Of a stretch of DNA of 63,299 nt, positions 26,396 through 34,897 are shown piece by piece. Numbering within the stretch: position 1 is the first letter of the stretch; every line of letters begins with the position of its first letter. The translations under genes and the position numbers were made by a program. Source of the DNA: Candidatus Rhodobacter oscarellae (lineage in GTDB: Bacteria > Pseudomonadota > Alphaproteobacteria > Rhodobacterales > Rhodobacteraceae); assembly GCF_001078595.1 (NCBI RefSeq), contig NZ_LFTY01000002.1, forward strand, positions 1,980,958 to 2,044,256. Direction: 5' to 3'. Under the pieces are notes generated by a model. That model worked only from the letters and a program-made list of their open reading frames with translations. It was not told the origin of the DNA and did no database searches.

Positions 26396-28224
26396 TTCTT
26401 GGCCTTCTTGGTGGGTTCCTCGGGCGGCTTGTCCTTGCGCTTAAAGCTCGACCGGATATTGCCGAACACATCCGGCTTGTAGCCCTGGCTGCGCATGATC
26501 AGGTACTGCTGCGCGAAGGTGATCGTGTTGTTGGCGATCCAGTAGACCAGCAGGCCGCTGGCAAAGACCCCCAGCATGAACATGAACACCCAAGGCATCC
26601 AGGCAAAGATCATCTGCTGCGTGGGGTCCGCCGGGGCCGGGTTCAGCTTTTGCTGCAGCCACATCGAGATCCCCAGCAGGATCGGCAGGATGCCCAGCGA
26701 CAGGAACTCGAACAGGCCAAGCTCGGGGATCGCGAAGGGCAAGATGCCAAACAGGTTGAAGATCGAGGACGGGTCCGGCGCCGAGAGGTCCGTGATCCAG
26801 CCGAACCAGGGCGCGTGCCGCAGCTCGATCGTGACAAAGATCACCTTGTAGAGGCTGAAGAAGATCGGGATCTGCAGAAGGATCGGCAGGCAGCCCCCGG
26901 CGGGGTTCACCTTTTCCTTCTTGTAGAGCGCCATCATCTCTTGCTGCAGCTTCTGGCGGTCGTCGCCCGCCTTCTCGCGCAGCTTCTCCATCTCTGGCTG
27001 CAGCTCCTTCATCTTGGCCATCGACACGTAAGAGCGATAGGCCAGCGGGAACAGCACCGCCTTGATGATCAGCGTCAGCGCGATGATCGACCAGCCCATA
27101 TTGCCGATGATCTGGTTCACCCAATGCAGCAGGAAGAAGATCGGCTTGGTCAGGTAAAAGAACCAGCCCCAGTCGATGCTGTCCACGAACTCGTGGATGC
27201 CGTCATTATCCTGGTAGTCGCGGATGGTCTCCCATTCCTTGGCGCCCGCGAACAGGCGGGTCGTGACCGCCTGGGTCTCGCCGGGCTCCACCGCGAGGGT
27301 GTTCAGGCGCACCACGGTCTCGTAGCGATCACTGGGCGGCGAATACCGCAGCACCGATTCAAAGGGCTGATCCGCCGCCGGGATCATCATCGACATCCAG
27401 TAATGGTCGGTGAACCCGACCCAGCCGTTTTCCTGCACCTGCACCGCGTCCGCGCTGGCGCCCCAGCGCGGGTCGCCGCCCAGATCAGGGAAATCGTTCC
27501 AGTCCCATTCCTCGCGCTCTTCGCCGGTCTGACGGATCGCGCCCTCGTGGATGATGAAGAACCCTTGCTGGTCCAGCGGCTGCCCGACGCGCACGATCTT
27601 GTTGTCGGGCGCCAGACGCGCGATCGCCGAGCCGGTGTTCTCGACGCTCTGCGTGACGGTGAACAGGTAATCCGCGTCGACCGAGATCGTGCGGCTGAAT
27701 TTCAGGCCCTTGGTGTTCTGCCAGGTCAGCGTGATCGGCGTCTCAGGCGTCAGCATATCGCCATCGCTGAGCGTCCAGACCGTGTTGGCGCTGGGCACGT
27801 CGTCGAAGCCCAAATCGCCGCCCGGGGCCCAGCCATAAAGCACAAAATAAGGCTCCTGCGCGCCGACCGGGGCAAACAGGGTCACATCCGGACTGCCCGC
27901 ATCCAGCGAGGTCTTGTAGCCATGCAGCTCCAGGTCGTCGATGCGCCCGCCCTGCAGCGAAATCGAGCCGCCCAAGCGCGGGGTCTCGATCTCAACGCGC
28001 CCAATGTCCGCGCCGGTCGCGGACACGTTATCCGCCGCACCGCCAGTCGTGGCCGTGGTGGCGCCGCCCGCACTGGGCGTATCCGCGGCGACAGGCGTGT
28101 CGGCGGCCGTGGCCGGCCCCTCTAGAACAGGGGCCTCTGGCGGCGGAAACATAAGAGTCCACCCGATGAGCACCGCAGTGCTCAAAACGATTGCCAGGAT
28201 TAGATTTCTATTCTGCTCGTCCAT
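26392..28224 (-). CDS. yidC: Membrane protein insertase YidC
   Basis: A 610-residue insertase that places proteins in the inner membrane, with or without SecYEG. It has the gram-negative form: an N-terminal anchor (LILAIVLSTAVLIGWTLMF), a low-complexity linker rich in Ala/Thr/Gly, a large periplasmic domain (about 65-350), and five C-terminal helices with IFFSLYKVIFVTIELRHAPWFGWI and MPWVFMFMLGVFASGLLVYWIANN. A basic tail (KRKDKPPEEPTKKAKK) would touch the ribosome. The stop overlaps the MOSC start. A yidD gene lies about 3.4 kb upstream on the same strand. Confidence 0.96.
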   Translation of the reverse strand: MDEQNRNLILAIVLSTAVLIGWTLMFPPPEAPVLEGPATAADTPVAADTPSAGGATTATTGGAADNVSATGADIGRVEIETPRLGGSISLQGGRIDDLELHGYKTSLDAGSPDVTLFAPVGAQEPYFVLYGWAPGGDLGFDDVPSANTVWTLSDGDMLTPETPITLTWQNTKGLKFSRTISVDADYLFTVTQSVENTGSAIARLAPDNKIVRVGQPLDQQGFFIIHEGAIRQTGEEREEWDWNDFPDLGGDPRWGASADAVQVQENGWVGFTDHYWMSMMIPAADQPFESVLRYSPPSDRYETVVRLNTLAVEPGETQAVTTRLFAGAKEWETIRDYQDNDGIHEFVDSIDWGWFFYLTKPIFFLLHWVNQIIGNMGWSIIALTLIIKAVLFPLAYRSYVSMAKMKELQPEMEKLREKAGDDRQKLQQEMMALYKKEKVNPAGGCLPILLQIPIFFSLYKVIFVTIELRHAPWFGWITDLSAPDPSSIFNLFGILPFAIPELGLFEFLSLGILPILLGISMWLQQKLNPAPADPTQQMIFAWMPWVFMFMLGVFASGLLVYWIANNTITFAQQYLIMRSQGYKPDVFGNIRSSFKRKDKPPEEPTKKAKK

Positions 28225-28323
28225 TCGGACACCGCCCGTATGCTGTGCTCAGATCAGGCGTGGTTCAACAGGGCAGGCCGGGAAAGGTCAAGGGCTGCCA
28301 GCGAGAAAGGTGCCGGAAATCAC

Positions 28324-29880
28324 TCAGGCGCCGGTTTTTCGTGGAATCTCTGGACCGCTGGGCATGTCCCGGCTGTGTTTGCCCAGCCAAAGGGACGTAT
28401 CGCGTAGGGTCATAGGGCGCGCAATGTGGTAGCCTTGCACGTGATTGCAGCCGAGTTGCGCCAGCAAAGTGTGCTCTCCGGCGTTTTCAACGCCCTCCGC
28501 AAGCGTGTCTATCTCTAGCCGGCTGGCCATCTCTAGGATCGCGGTCAACATCTGTTGCTGCTGGCGGTCACGATCCACATTTGTCACGAAAGAGCGGTCG
28601 ATCTTGATCCGGTTCACATAGAATCGCCGGATATTGGCGATCGAGGCGTGCCCGGTGCCAAAATCATCAAGATCAATCTTGCACCCCATCTCGCATAGTT
28701 TCGCCAGGTTGCGCGCGATTATGTCGTTGGAATTGCTTGCGATTACGGTCTCTAGCACCTCAATGCACAACCGATCAGGCGTCAGCTCGAAGCGGTCAAG
28801 CTCCCACCGGATCCGGTCCGGCAGCTTGGGGTCGCTTAGGTCGTCGGTCGAGAAATTGACGCCAACCGAGGGCACGTGCAGCCCCGCATCCACCCACTCA
28901 TGCATCGCAGACAGCGCGTTGAACAAGATCACCTCGCCCAAGCGATCGGTGAGCCCAGCGGCGGAAATCGCAGGCAAAAACGCGCCAGGAAGGATGATAC
29001 CGTGATCGGGATGCTCCCACCGGGCCAAGGCCTCTGCCCCGCTGACATGGCCCGTGTCGGTCGAGATCTGCGGCTGAAACCAGGCCTTGATCTGCCCGCC
29101 CTCCAATGCGCCATGCACCTCGCCAACCAAACCGGCGCGCATCACGCGCTTACGCTTGGGCTGCGCGGAATAGGCCCGAATCGCCGCAATCCCGGTTGCT
29201 TGCGCCTCTGCCAGCGCGGCCTCTGCCGCCTCGATGCAAAAGCGCCCATTCTTCTCGGACGCGCGTTTGGGAACACAAAACCCCACCGAGGCCGTCACAT
29301 AGATCCGCAACCCGTCCAGCATCAGCGGCTCGGAAATCGCGGTCTGCATCCGCGCCGCGATCTGTATCATGCTTTCCAGATCGGCCCGCCGTGCCGGGGA
29401 CAGGGCGATTGCAAACACCGATTTGTCCAGGCGCGCCACGGTGTCCAGCTCTCGCAGGGCGCTGGAGACGCGCCCGGCAATCGTCCCTAACAGTTTCTGG
29501 GCCGCGAGTTCGCCGTACTGCGTGAGGTAATGTTCAAACTCATCGATCTCCAAAACCATCGCGCCGCTGCGCAGACCCGTTTCAGCCTCAAGCGCGAAGC
29601 TGCGATCCAGCGCCGCCTCTAGCACATCGCGGGTCGGAAGCTGCGTGATCGGGTCGGTGGGACCGCGCCGCAGCGCTTGCCTGGCCGAGGCGTTAAACAC
29701 GCCAACAAGAATCAAGAGGGTCGGGAAGACCAACGCGACGAAAAGGGCCACCGCTTGCAGCCCGAACCAGTAGGCGAGCAACGCCAGAGCAGGCGCGAAG
29801 GCCAGTATTTGGGGTCCGAACAGGGCCGTGCGCACTGTTTGGGCGATGTGGTTCACGATGAGCTTAGGTGATTGAAGCAT
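28324..29880 (-). CDS. Membrane-anchored degenerate GGDEF-EAL protein (c-di-GMP phosphodiesterase)
   Basis: A 518-residue c-di-GMP protein. Two hydrophobic helices (about 25-62) anchor it. A GGDEF domain follows (about 75-235), but its signature position reads LDKSV (151-155), so cyclase activity is unlikely. The EAL domain (about 250-505) keeps the catalytic motifs: EALARW (283-288), IEVLE (373-377), DLDDFGTG (403-410), KIDRSFV and EGVE, and should hydrolyse c-di-GMP. It lies 99 bases upstream of yidC on the same strand. Confidence 0.9.
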   Translation of the reverse strand: MLQSPKLIVNHIAQTVRTALFGPQILAFAPALALLAYWFGLQAVALFVALVFPTLLILVGVFNASARQALRRGPTDPITQLPTRDVLEAALDRSFALEAETGLRSGAMVLEIDEFEHYLTQYGELAAQKLLGTIAGRVSSALRELDTVARLDKSVFAIALSPARRADLESMIQIAARMQTAISEPLMLDGLRIYVTASVGFCVPKRASEKNGRFCIEAAEAALAEAQATGIAAIRAYSAQPKRKRVMRAGLVGEVHGALEGGQIKAWFQPQISTDTGHVSGAEALARWEHPDHGIILPGAFLPAISAAGLTDRLGEVILFNALSAMHEWVDAGLHVPSVGVNFSTDDLSDPKLPDRIRWELDRFELTPDRLCIEVLETVIASNSNDIIARNLAKLCEMGCKIDLDDFGTGHASIANIRRFYVNRIKIDRSFVTNVDRDRQQQQMLTAILEMASRLEIDTLAEGVENAGEHTLLAQLGCNHVQGYHIARPMTLRDTSLWLGKHSRDMPSGPEIPRKTGA

Positions 29881-30079
29881 AAAGATTCCGGGGCACTTTT
29901 GCCTCCGTCTTTTGGGAGCGATTCCGCGCAGGCTATCCGCGATCCCTCAGTCAATGCTTAACAGGACAAAAAGACTTGCCGACAATTTTATTTAATTCGT
30001 TCGGACCGTCACCCAAGGCATCAGATTGACGGCAAACGCCCGCGCCATCCGCAGGCCCCGACGCACATCGCCGCAAGGC

Positions 30080-30907
30080 CTAGGCGTTGCGGGAAAGCCC
30101 CACGAAATCAAAGATATCCGTGTCCAGCAGATGGCTGGGCCGGGAATTCATCAGCGCCCGGAACATCTTTTGCCGCCGCCCGGGGTTGTTGGCCTCCCAG
30201 CCGTCCAAAATGGCCTTCACCTGCTGCCGCTGAAGCCCGTCCTGGCTGCCGCATAGGTCGCAGGGGATGATCGGGTAATCCATTGATTTGGCGAACTTCT
30301 CGCAATCCGCCTCGGCCACGAAGGCCAGCGGGCGATAGACGAATAGATCGCCCTCTTCGTTCACCAGCTTGGGCGGCATGGTGGCCAGCCTGGAGCCGTG
30401 GAAGAGGTTCATCATGAAGGTCTCTAGGATGTCGTCGCGATGATGGCCCAGCACGACTGCAGAACAGCCCTCCTCGCGCGCGATGCGGTACAGGTTGCCG
30501 CGCCGCAGCCGCGAGCAGAGCGCGCAATAGGTGCGCCCCTGCGGCACCTTATCCATGACGATGGAATAGGTGTCCTGGTACTCGATGCGATGCGGCACGC
30601 CCATGCGCTCCAGAAACCCCGGCAGCACGGTGGCGGGAAAGCCCGGCTGCCCCTGGTCCAGGTTGCAGGCCAGGATCTCGACCGGCAAGAGCCCGCGCCA
30701 CTGCAGCTCGTGCAGCACCGCCAAGAGCGTGTAGCTGTCCTTGCCACCGGACAAGCAGACCAGCCATTTGGCGCCGCGCTCGATCATCCCGAAATGCTGG
30801 ATCGCCTCGCGGGTCTCGCGCACGATCCGCTTGCGGAGCTTCTTGAACTCGGTGGTCGAGGGCGCGCCCTCGAAAAGCGGGTGGATCTCTGAGCCATTGT
30901 CCAACAT
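30080..30907 (-). CDS. ttcA: tRNA 2-thiocytidine(32) synthetase TtcA
   Basis: A 275-residue PP-loop ATPase that thiolates cytidine-32 of several tRNAs using an iron-sulfur cluster. The PP-loop SGGKDS is at 53-58. Cysteines for the cluster are Cys128 and Cys131 (YCALC) with a further CDLC at 216-219. [18 protein letters not shown] is characteristic. The ATG at 30907 ([12 protein letters not shown]) was chosen; an ATG four codons earlier is equally possible. The long extension to 31048 overlaps a hairpin and is unlikely. Confidence 0.93.
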   Translation of the reverse strand: MLDNGSEIHPLFEGAPSTTEFKKLRKRIVRETREAIQHFGMIERGAKWLVCLSGGKDSYTLLAVLHELQWRGLLPVEILACNLDQGQPGFPATVLPGFLERMGVPHRIEYQDTYSIVMDKVPQGRTYCALCSRLRRGNLYRIAREEGCSAVVLGHHRDDILETFMMNLFHGSRLATMPPKLVNEEGDLFVYRPLAFVAEADCEKFAKSMDYPIIPCDLCGSQDGLQRQQVKAILDGWEANNPGRRQKMFRALMNSRPSHLLDTDIFDFVGLSRNA

Positions 30908-30963
30908 GCGCGCGGGCATAGGCCAGATGGCGCCCGCGAACAAGTATGCGATGTGAGACGTCA

Positions 30964-30989
30964 GGGCGCCCCGCGGCAACGGGGCGCCC
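30964..30989 (-). terminator. Hairpin downstream of the DUF1127-like gene
   Basis: GGGCGCCCCG (30964-30973) pairs perfectly with CGGGGCGCCC (30980-30989) across a six-base loop. It starts six bases past the stop of the DUF1127-like gene and should stop or process its transcript before ttcA. The U-run is poor, so it may only stabilise the 3' end. Confidence 0.6.
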
Positions 30990-30995
30990 GAGGCC

Positions 30996-31211
30996 TCACC
31001 GCAGATGCCCCAGATAGTGGCTACTGGGCTCGGCGGGCGGCAACCCAACGTCGCGCCTTAAATGGTCGCCAAGCTGGCTGGCATCCTGGGGCGCGCGCTT
31101 GGCGGGCGCAAAGAACCCGCCTAGCGCGGCCAAGAGCACGCGGCGCGGCCCGTAATGAGCAATCGCGGTTTCCAGCATCATGTTCAGCGGCAAAAGTTCG
31201 TATCGTGTCAT
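30996..31211 (-). CDS. Small DUF1127-like protein
   Basis: A 71-residue basic protein. The C-terminal part ([15 protein letters not shown]) matches the DUF1127/YjiS signature (L..HLL.DIGL). Small DUF1127 proteins in Rhodobacter have been linked to RNA binding and stress-induced sRNA operons; whether that applies here is not shown. GGAGAAACC lies right before the ATG at 31211. A perfect 10-bp hairpin follows the stop. Short tandem repeats lie about 60-145 bases upstream of the start. Confidence 0.65.
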   Translation of the reverse strand: MTRYELLPLNMMLETAIAHYGPRRVLLAALGGFFAPAKRAPQDASQLGDHLRRDVGLPPAEPSSHYLGHLR

Positions 31212-31628
31212 GGTTTCTCCGGCGCAAATGGGCCGACTCCTTTGGTGTTGGGAAGCAGAGACAAACACAGGCCGGGTTCGTGGGGCCGGGTTCGTGGGGC
31301 CGGGTTCGTGGGGCCAGAATCTGGAGGACCAGAATCGGGAGGTCCAGAATCAGGGCCGGGCTTGGATCTGCGGTTCAGTGTGGAGGGTGGTTAGGCCGCT
31401 TTTGGCGAATGCTTCAAAAGAGGCCGGTGGCGAGGCTCAAAGTGCTGGGCGTAGCCAGGCAAGAGCACCGCCAAAAATCGCAAGGAGGCGTCTTCGAACA
31501 TACAAATTGGTCATCTCGTGCCTCCTCTTTTGGTTGTTGCGATGGCGCCTGTATACAGCTTTTGGCGAAATTCTCAACGCCTAATTCCGCGCGCGCGCAT
31601 TCCGGCGCGGCACGCGGTGCGGCAAGCC
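31212..31628. other. Intergenic region with short tandem repeats
   Basis: This is 417 bases between yidD and the DUF1127-like gene, both on the minus strand. It contains the tandem repeat described separately. The rest (31360-31628) shows nothing I recognise: open frames there have no ribosome binding site and no family pattern. The promoter of the DUF1127-like gene should lie in about 31215-31270. Confidence 0.45.
31270..31355. repeat. Two adjacent short tandem repeats
   Basis: GGCCGGGTTCGTGG occurs three times exactly (31270-31283, 31284-31297, 31298-31311). It is followed by CCAGAATC plus GGGAGGT-like sequence repeated about 2.8 times with a 15-base period (31314-31328, 31329-31343, 31344-31355). 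The two arrays are side by side but unrelated in sequence. Confidence 0.8.
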
Positions 31629-31871
31629 CTAATCCGGGCGATCCTCAACCCGCTCGGGCACGTTGTCGATGCCGGACCCGCCCCAGGGGTGGCAGCGCAT
31701 GATACGCCGGATCGTCAGCCAGCCGCCCTTGAGCCCGCCATGCTTGCGCAGCGCCTCCAGCGCGTAGGCCGAGCAGGTCGGATGGTAGCGGCAGTTGAAC
31801 CCAACCCAGGGGCTGAACAGCAACCGGTAGCCGCGCACGGGCAGTGCAAGAAGATAGGCGAGCGGGGTCAT
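31629..31871 (-). CDS. yidD: Membrane protein insertion efficiency factor YidD
   Basis: An 80-residue YidD protein that helps YidC-dependent membrane insertion. It shows LPVRGYRLLFSPWVG, the conserved CRYHPTCSAYALEAL (two cysteines) and GWLTIRRIMRCHPWGGSGIDNVP. In many bacteria yidD sits between rnpA and yidC. Here it is separated from yidC by about 3.4 kb, and rnpA and rpmH are not in the window. Confidence 0.95.
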   Translation of the reverse strand: MTPLAYLLALPVRGYRLLFSPWVGFNCRYHPTCSAYALEALRKHGGLKGGWLTIRRIMRCHPWGGSGIDNVPERVEDRPD

Positions 31872-31948
31872 GAGCGACAGTTAATGCGAACCGGCGCGGG
31901 GGCCAAGCTTGGATTGGACATTGCCCGCGCGATAAATGCCCATGGGTC

Positions 31949-32773
31949 CTAGTCCTTGTTGAACGCCGCGCAGGGGTCGGCGCGCTCGGGCGCGTCGCTT
32001 ACCAACCATAGATCGAACGGCGCGCTGCGCTCGGGCGCGGTCTCGAGCTGGCCCACAGTCAGCACCCGCAATTCGGGCGCGGCGCGGCGCAGCATCCGCG
32101 GCACGCCCCAATCGTTGCGCGCATGCCCGTTGCCGGTGATGACCGCGACCGGGCCGCCGGTGTCCTGGAAGGCGGCGATCACCGCCCGCGCCAGCACCGC
32201 GTCGCGCAAGCGCTGCGCCTCGACCATGCCGCGCATCATCTCCGGCGGCAGCGCATCGCAATGCGCGGCCATCTGCATGGCCTCGCGCTTTGAGCGCTCG
32301 CGGTCGTCCAGCGCGAGATCCAGGCCAAAAATCGTGCCCGCCGCGCCAAACGCGGCCTCGGCGCCCTCTCCAACCGCGGCGCGGGCGGCCTCATGCGGCG
32401 CGCCGCCGCCAAAGACCGCAGCCCCCGGCGCGCCCTCGAAGATGGGGAAGTAGAGGTCAAAATCGGGCCAGCCGCTTTCTTCCCAGCCCAGCGCCTGCTC
32501 GAGCGCGGCTTGGTCGACCAGCATCTCGGGGCGCAGGGCCAGCGCCTGGGCCTCGGTGAACATCTCAAAGACCAGGGCGGCGGGGCGCAGCGCGGCCACC
32601 GCCGTTGCCTGGTTCTCGTGATGCAGCGGGTTGTCGTGGACCTCGCCCAAAAGCACCACATCGGCGGGCGGCAGGGCGCTTAGTCGGTTTTGGTCTATGC
32701 GCTCGTCGCGCGCGTCAGCCGGCCCTGCGCAAAGGCAGGAAGCGGCCACGAAAGCTAGGCACCATCTCATCAT
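31949..32773 (-). CDS. ChaN-family lipoprotein-like protein
   Basis: A 274-residue protein of the ChaN/haem-binding uptake family (PF04187 type). It has an N-terminal signal (MMRWCLAFVAASCLCAGPADA); CLCAG could be a lipobox. Family motifs are VVLLGEVHDNPLHHENQ, LVFEMFTEAQ, AAHCDALPPEMMRGMVEAQRLRDAVLA and VAVITGNGHARNDWGVP. ChaN of Campylobacter binds haem. Its ATG overlaps the sigma-factor stop, so it is translated with the stress sigma factor. Confidence 0.82.
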   Translation of the reverse strand: MMRWCLAFVAASCLCAGPADARDERIDQNRLSALPPADVVLLGEVHDNPLHHENQATAVAALRPAALVFEMFTEAQALALRPEMLVDQAALEQALGWEESGWPDFDLYFPIFEGAPGAAVFGGGAPHEAARAAVGEGAEAAFGAAGTIFGLDLALDDRERSKREAMQMAAHCDALPPEMMRGMVEAQRLRDAVLARAVIAAFQDTGGPVAVITGNGHARNDWGVPRMLRRAAPELRVLTVGQLETAPERSAPFDLWLVSDAPERADPCAAFNKD

Positions 32774-33648
32774 GCGAGGAAGTGATGCACCTCGGCGGAT
32801 TGCGATTCAAGGCTTTTGCGCATCTTGCCAAAGGCCGCGGCCTCTAGCTGGCGCACGCGCTCTTTTGACAGGCCGAGCTCTTGGCCCAGGCTCTCTAGCG
32901 TGCGCCCGGTGTCGCGCAGCTTGCGCTCTCGGACGATGAAGCGCTCGCGCTCGTTCAGATCGCCCATCGCCTCGGCCAGCCAGCCGCGCAGCGTTAGGTT
33001 GTCCTTGGCGCGCTCGACGGTCTCGTCATGGGGGTCGCTTTCGTCGGCGATCGTGTCGACCCATTCGCGCCCCTCGTCCTCGCTGGACTGGGTCGCGTTC
33101 AGCGAGAAATCCGAGCCGGACAGGCGGCCATGCATCATCTCGACATCGTGCAGGGGCACGCCAATATCGGTGGCGATCATCTGGTGCAGCTGGTGGCGGT
33201 CAAGCTCTGATCCGACCGCCGCGGCCTCGCGCTCGAGCCGAGCCTGCACCCGGCGCATGTTGAAAAACAAGGACTTCTGGCTGCTGGTGGACCCGGTGCG
33301 CACCAGCGACCAGTTGCGCATCACGTAGTCCTGAATCGACGCCTTGATCCACCACACAGCGTAGGTCGAAAAGCGCACGCCCCGGTCGGGGTCGAATTTC
33401 TCGGCCGCTTTCATCAGCCCCAGCGAGGCCTCTTGGATGAGGTCATTCATCGGCGCGCCGTAGCGCTTGAACTTCGCCGCCATCGAGATCGCCAGCCGCA
33501 TATAGGCGGTCACCAGGCGGTGCAGCGCGGCCTCGTCGCGCTGGTCGCGCCAGGCATAGGCCAGTCGAAGCTCGGTCTCGGCATCCAAAAGCTCGGCACG
33601 CATCGCTTTGCGCGACAGGGTGCGGTTCTCGGTTGCGTCAAGCGGCAT
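32770..33648 (-). CDS. rpoH: RpoH-family sigma factor (RpoHII-like)
   Basis: A 292-residue group 3 sigma-32-type factor. Region 2 is intact (LVTAYMRLAISMAAKFKRYG, DLIQEASLGLMKAAEKFDPDRGVRFSTYAVWWIKASIQDYVMRNWSLVR), and region 4 ends in TLESLGQELGLSKERVRQLEAAAFGKMRK. The N-terminus (RAELLDAETELRLAYAWRDQRDEAAL) fits RpoHII of Rhodobacter, which directs the singlet-oxygen/oxidative stress response, rather than RpoHI. The stop overlaps the ChaN-like gene start. It is divergent from cobU. Confidence 0.9.
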   Translation of the reverse strand: MPLDATENRTLSRKAMRAELLDAETELRLAYAWRDQRDEAALHRLVTAYMRLAISMAAKFKRYGAPMNDLIQEASLGLMKAAEKFDPDRGVRFSTYAVWWIKASIQDYVMRNWSLVRTGSTSSQKSLFFNMRRVQARLEREAAAVGSELDRHQLHQMIATDIGVPLHDVEMMHGRLSGSDFSLNATQSSEDEGREWVDTIADESDPHDETVERAKDNLTLRGWLAEAMGDLNERERFIVRERKLRDTGRTLESLGQELGLSKERVRQLEAAAFGKMRKSLESQSAEVHHFLA

Positions 33649-33753
33649 CAGCGCCTCCCCAGGCCAGATCGCGCGCCGCGCAAGATGCTTTACGACGCGC
33701 CGTTTCCCCTGTTACGGCTCACATCCGGGTTTGGATCACATCGGAGAACAATT

Positions 33754-34275
33754 TTGCGGCCGAAACGCATATTTGTGCTGGGCGGCGCCCGGTCGGGCAA
33801 GTCGCGCTTTGCCGAAGCGCTGCTGGGCGAAACCGGCAAGCCGCGCGTCTACATCGCCACGGCGCAGGCCTTTGACGGCGAGATGAAGCACCGCATCGCG
33901 CAACACAAAGCCGATCGCGGCGCGGATTGGCGCACGGTCGAGGCGCCGCTGGAGGTCGCATCGGCGCTCGGCGAGGTCTCTGCGCAGGAGGCCGTGCTGC
34001 TGGACTGCGCCACGCTGTGGCTTTCCAACCAGCTCTTGGCGGAGGCGGATCTTTCGGGGCAGAGCGATGCTCTGCTGGCCGCGCTTGAGGCCTGCGCGGG
34101 CGAGGTGGTCGTGGTGTCCAACGAGGTGGGGCAAGGGATCGTGCCGGAAAACGCGCTGGCCCGGCGGTTCCGGGACGCGCAGGGGCGCCTGAACCAGCGC
34201 CTGGCGGCCTGGGCAGATTGCGCCGTGCTGGTCGCGGCGGGGCTGCCCTTGGTGCTAAAAGGGTCCCTGGAATGA
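33754..34275 (+). CDS. cobU: Adenosylcobinamide kinase/guanylyltransferase
   Basis: A 173-residue bifunctional enzyme of the late cobalamin pathway that makes GDP-cobinamide. Seen are FVLGGARSGKSRFAEAL (P-loop), RVYIATAQAFDGEMKHRIAQHKADR, LLDCATLWLSNQL and VVSNEVGQGIVPENALARRFRDAQGRLNQRLA. The TTG at 33754 was chosen because GGAGAA lies just upstream and the conserved N-terminus begins there. The stop overlaps the ATG of the phosphatase gene (ATGA). Confidence 0.92.
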   Translation: MRPKRIFVLGGARSGKSRFAEALLGETGKPRVYIATAQAFDGEMKHRIAQHKADRGADWRTVEAPLEVASALGEVSAQEAVLLDCATLWLSNQLLAEADLSGQSDALLAALEACAGEVVVVSNEVGQGIVPENALARRFRDAQGRLNQRLAAWADCAVLVAAGLPLVLKGSLE

Positions 34276-34838
34276 CCACGTTCTGGTGGGTGCGCCACGG
34301 GCCCACGCATGAGAAGGCCTTTGTGGGCTGGCGCGACGTGCCCGCCGACCTGTCGGACCGCGCGCAGATCGCGCGGCTCTCGGCGCATCTGCCCCAGGAC
34401 GCCTTGGTGATCTCCTCCGACCTGATCCGCTGCACCGCCACCGCCGACGCGATCCAAGGCGCCCGGGCGCGCCTGCCGGATGAGCCCGAACTGCGCGAGT
34501 TCAACTTCGGCGACTGGGACGGGATGCATTTCCGCGACGTCGCCGCGCGGTTCCCCAAGCTGTCGCGCGCCTATTGGGAGCAGCCCGGCGACGCCGCGCC
34601 GCCAAACGGCGAGAGCTGGAACCAGGCCGAGGCGCGCATTGCCCGGGCCGTGGCCCGGCTGGCCGCCGCGCATCCCGGGCGCCACATCATCGCGGTGGCC
34701 CATATGGGGGTGATCGTGTCGCAGATCCGCCGCGCCCTGGGCGTCACCGCCTACCAGGCGCTGGGCCACAAGATCGACAACCTCTCGGTCACACGGATTG
34801 CGGGAGGCGAGGCGGACCCGATCAATCATCTTCCGTGA
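34272..34838 (+). CDS. Histidine phosphatase family protein (CobC-like)
   Basis: A 188-residue phosphoglycerate-mutase-fold phosphatase. The catalytic RHG is in WWVRHGPTHEKAF, SSDLIRCTATADAI supplies the second arginine, LREFNFGDWDGM the acid, and VAHMGVIVSQIRRAL the second histidine. Its translational coupling to cobU suggests alpha-ribazole-phosphate phosphatase (CobC) activity in the same pathway; this is inferred from position. Confidence 0.82.
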   Translation: MTTFWWVRHGPTHEKAFVGWRDVPADLSDRAQIARLSAHLPQDALVISSDLIRCTATADAIQGARARLPDEPELREFNFGDWDGMHFRDVAARFPKLSRAYWEQPGDAAPPNGESWNQAEARIARAVARLAAAHPGRHIIAVAHMGVIVSQIRRALGVTAYQALGHKIDNLSVTRIAGGEADPINHLP

Positions 34839-34897
34839 TGGACATCATCTAAAAACTTCACTTCTTATTTTGTAACGCGGCGGCTAGGCTGCTGGAC

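Noticed and set aside
26650-28125. A 491-codon plus-strand frame opposite yidC
   Set aside because: It is antisense to a clear yidC gene, is very rich in Arg/Asp/Gln and has no recognisable domain.
31270-31355. Possible CRISPR array
   Set aside because: Units are directly adjacent with no spacers, only 14-15 bases long, and no cas gene is present.
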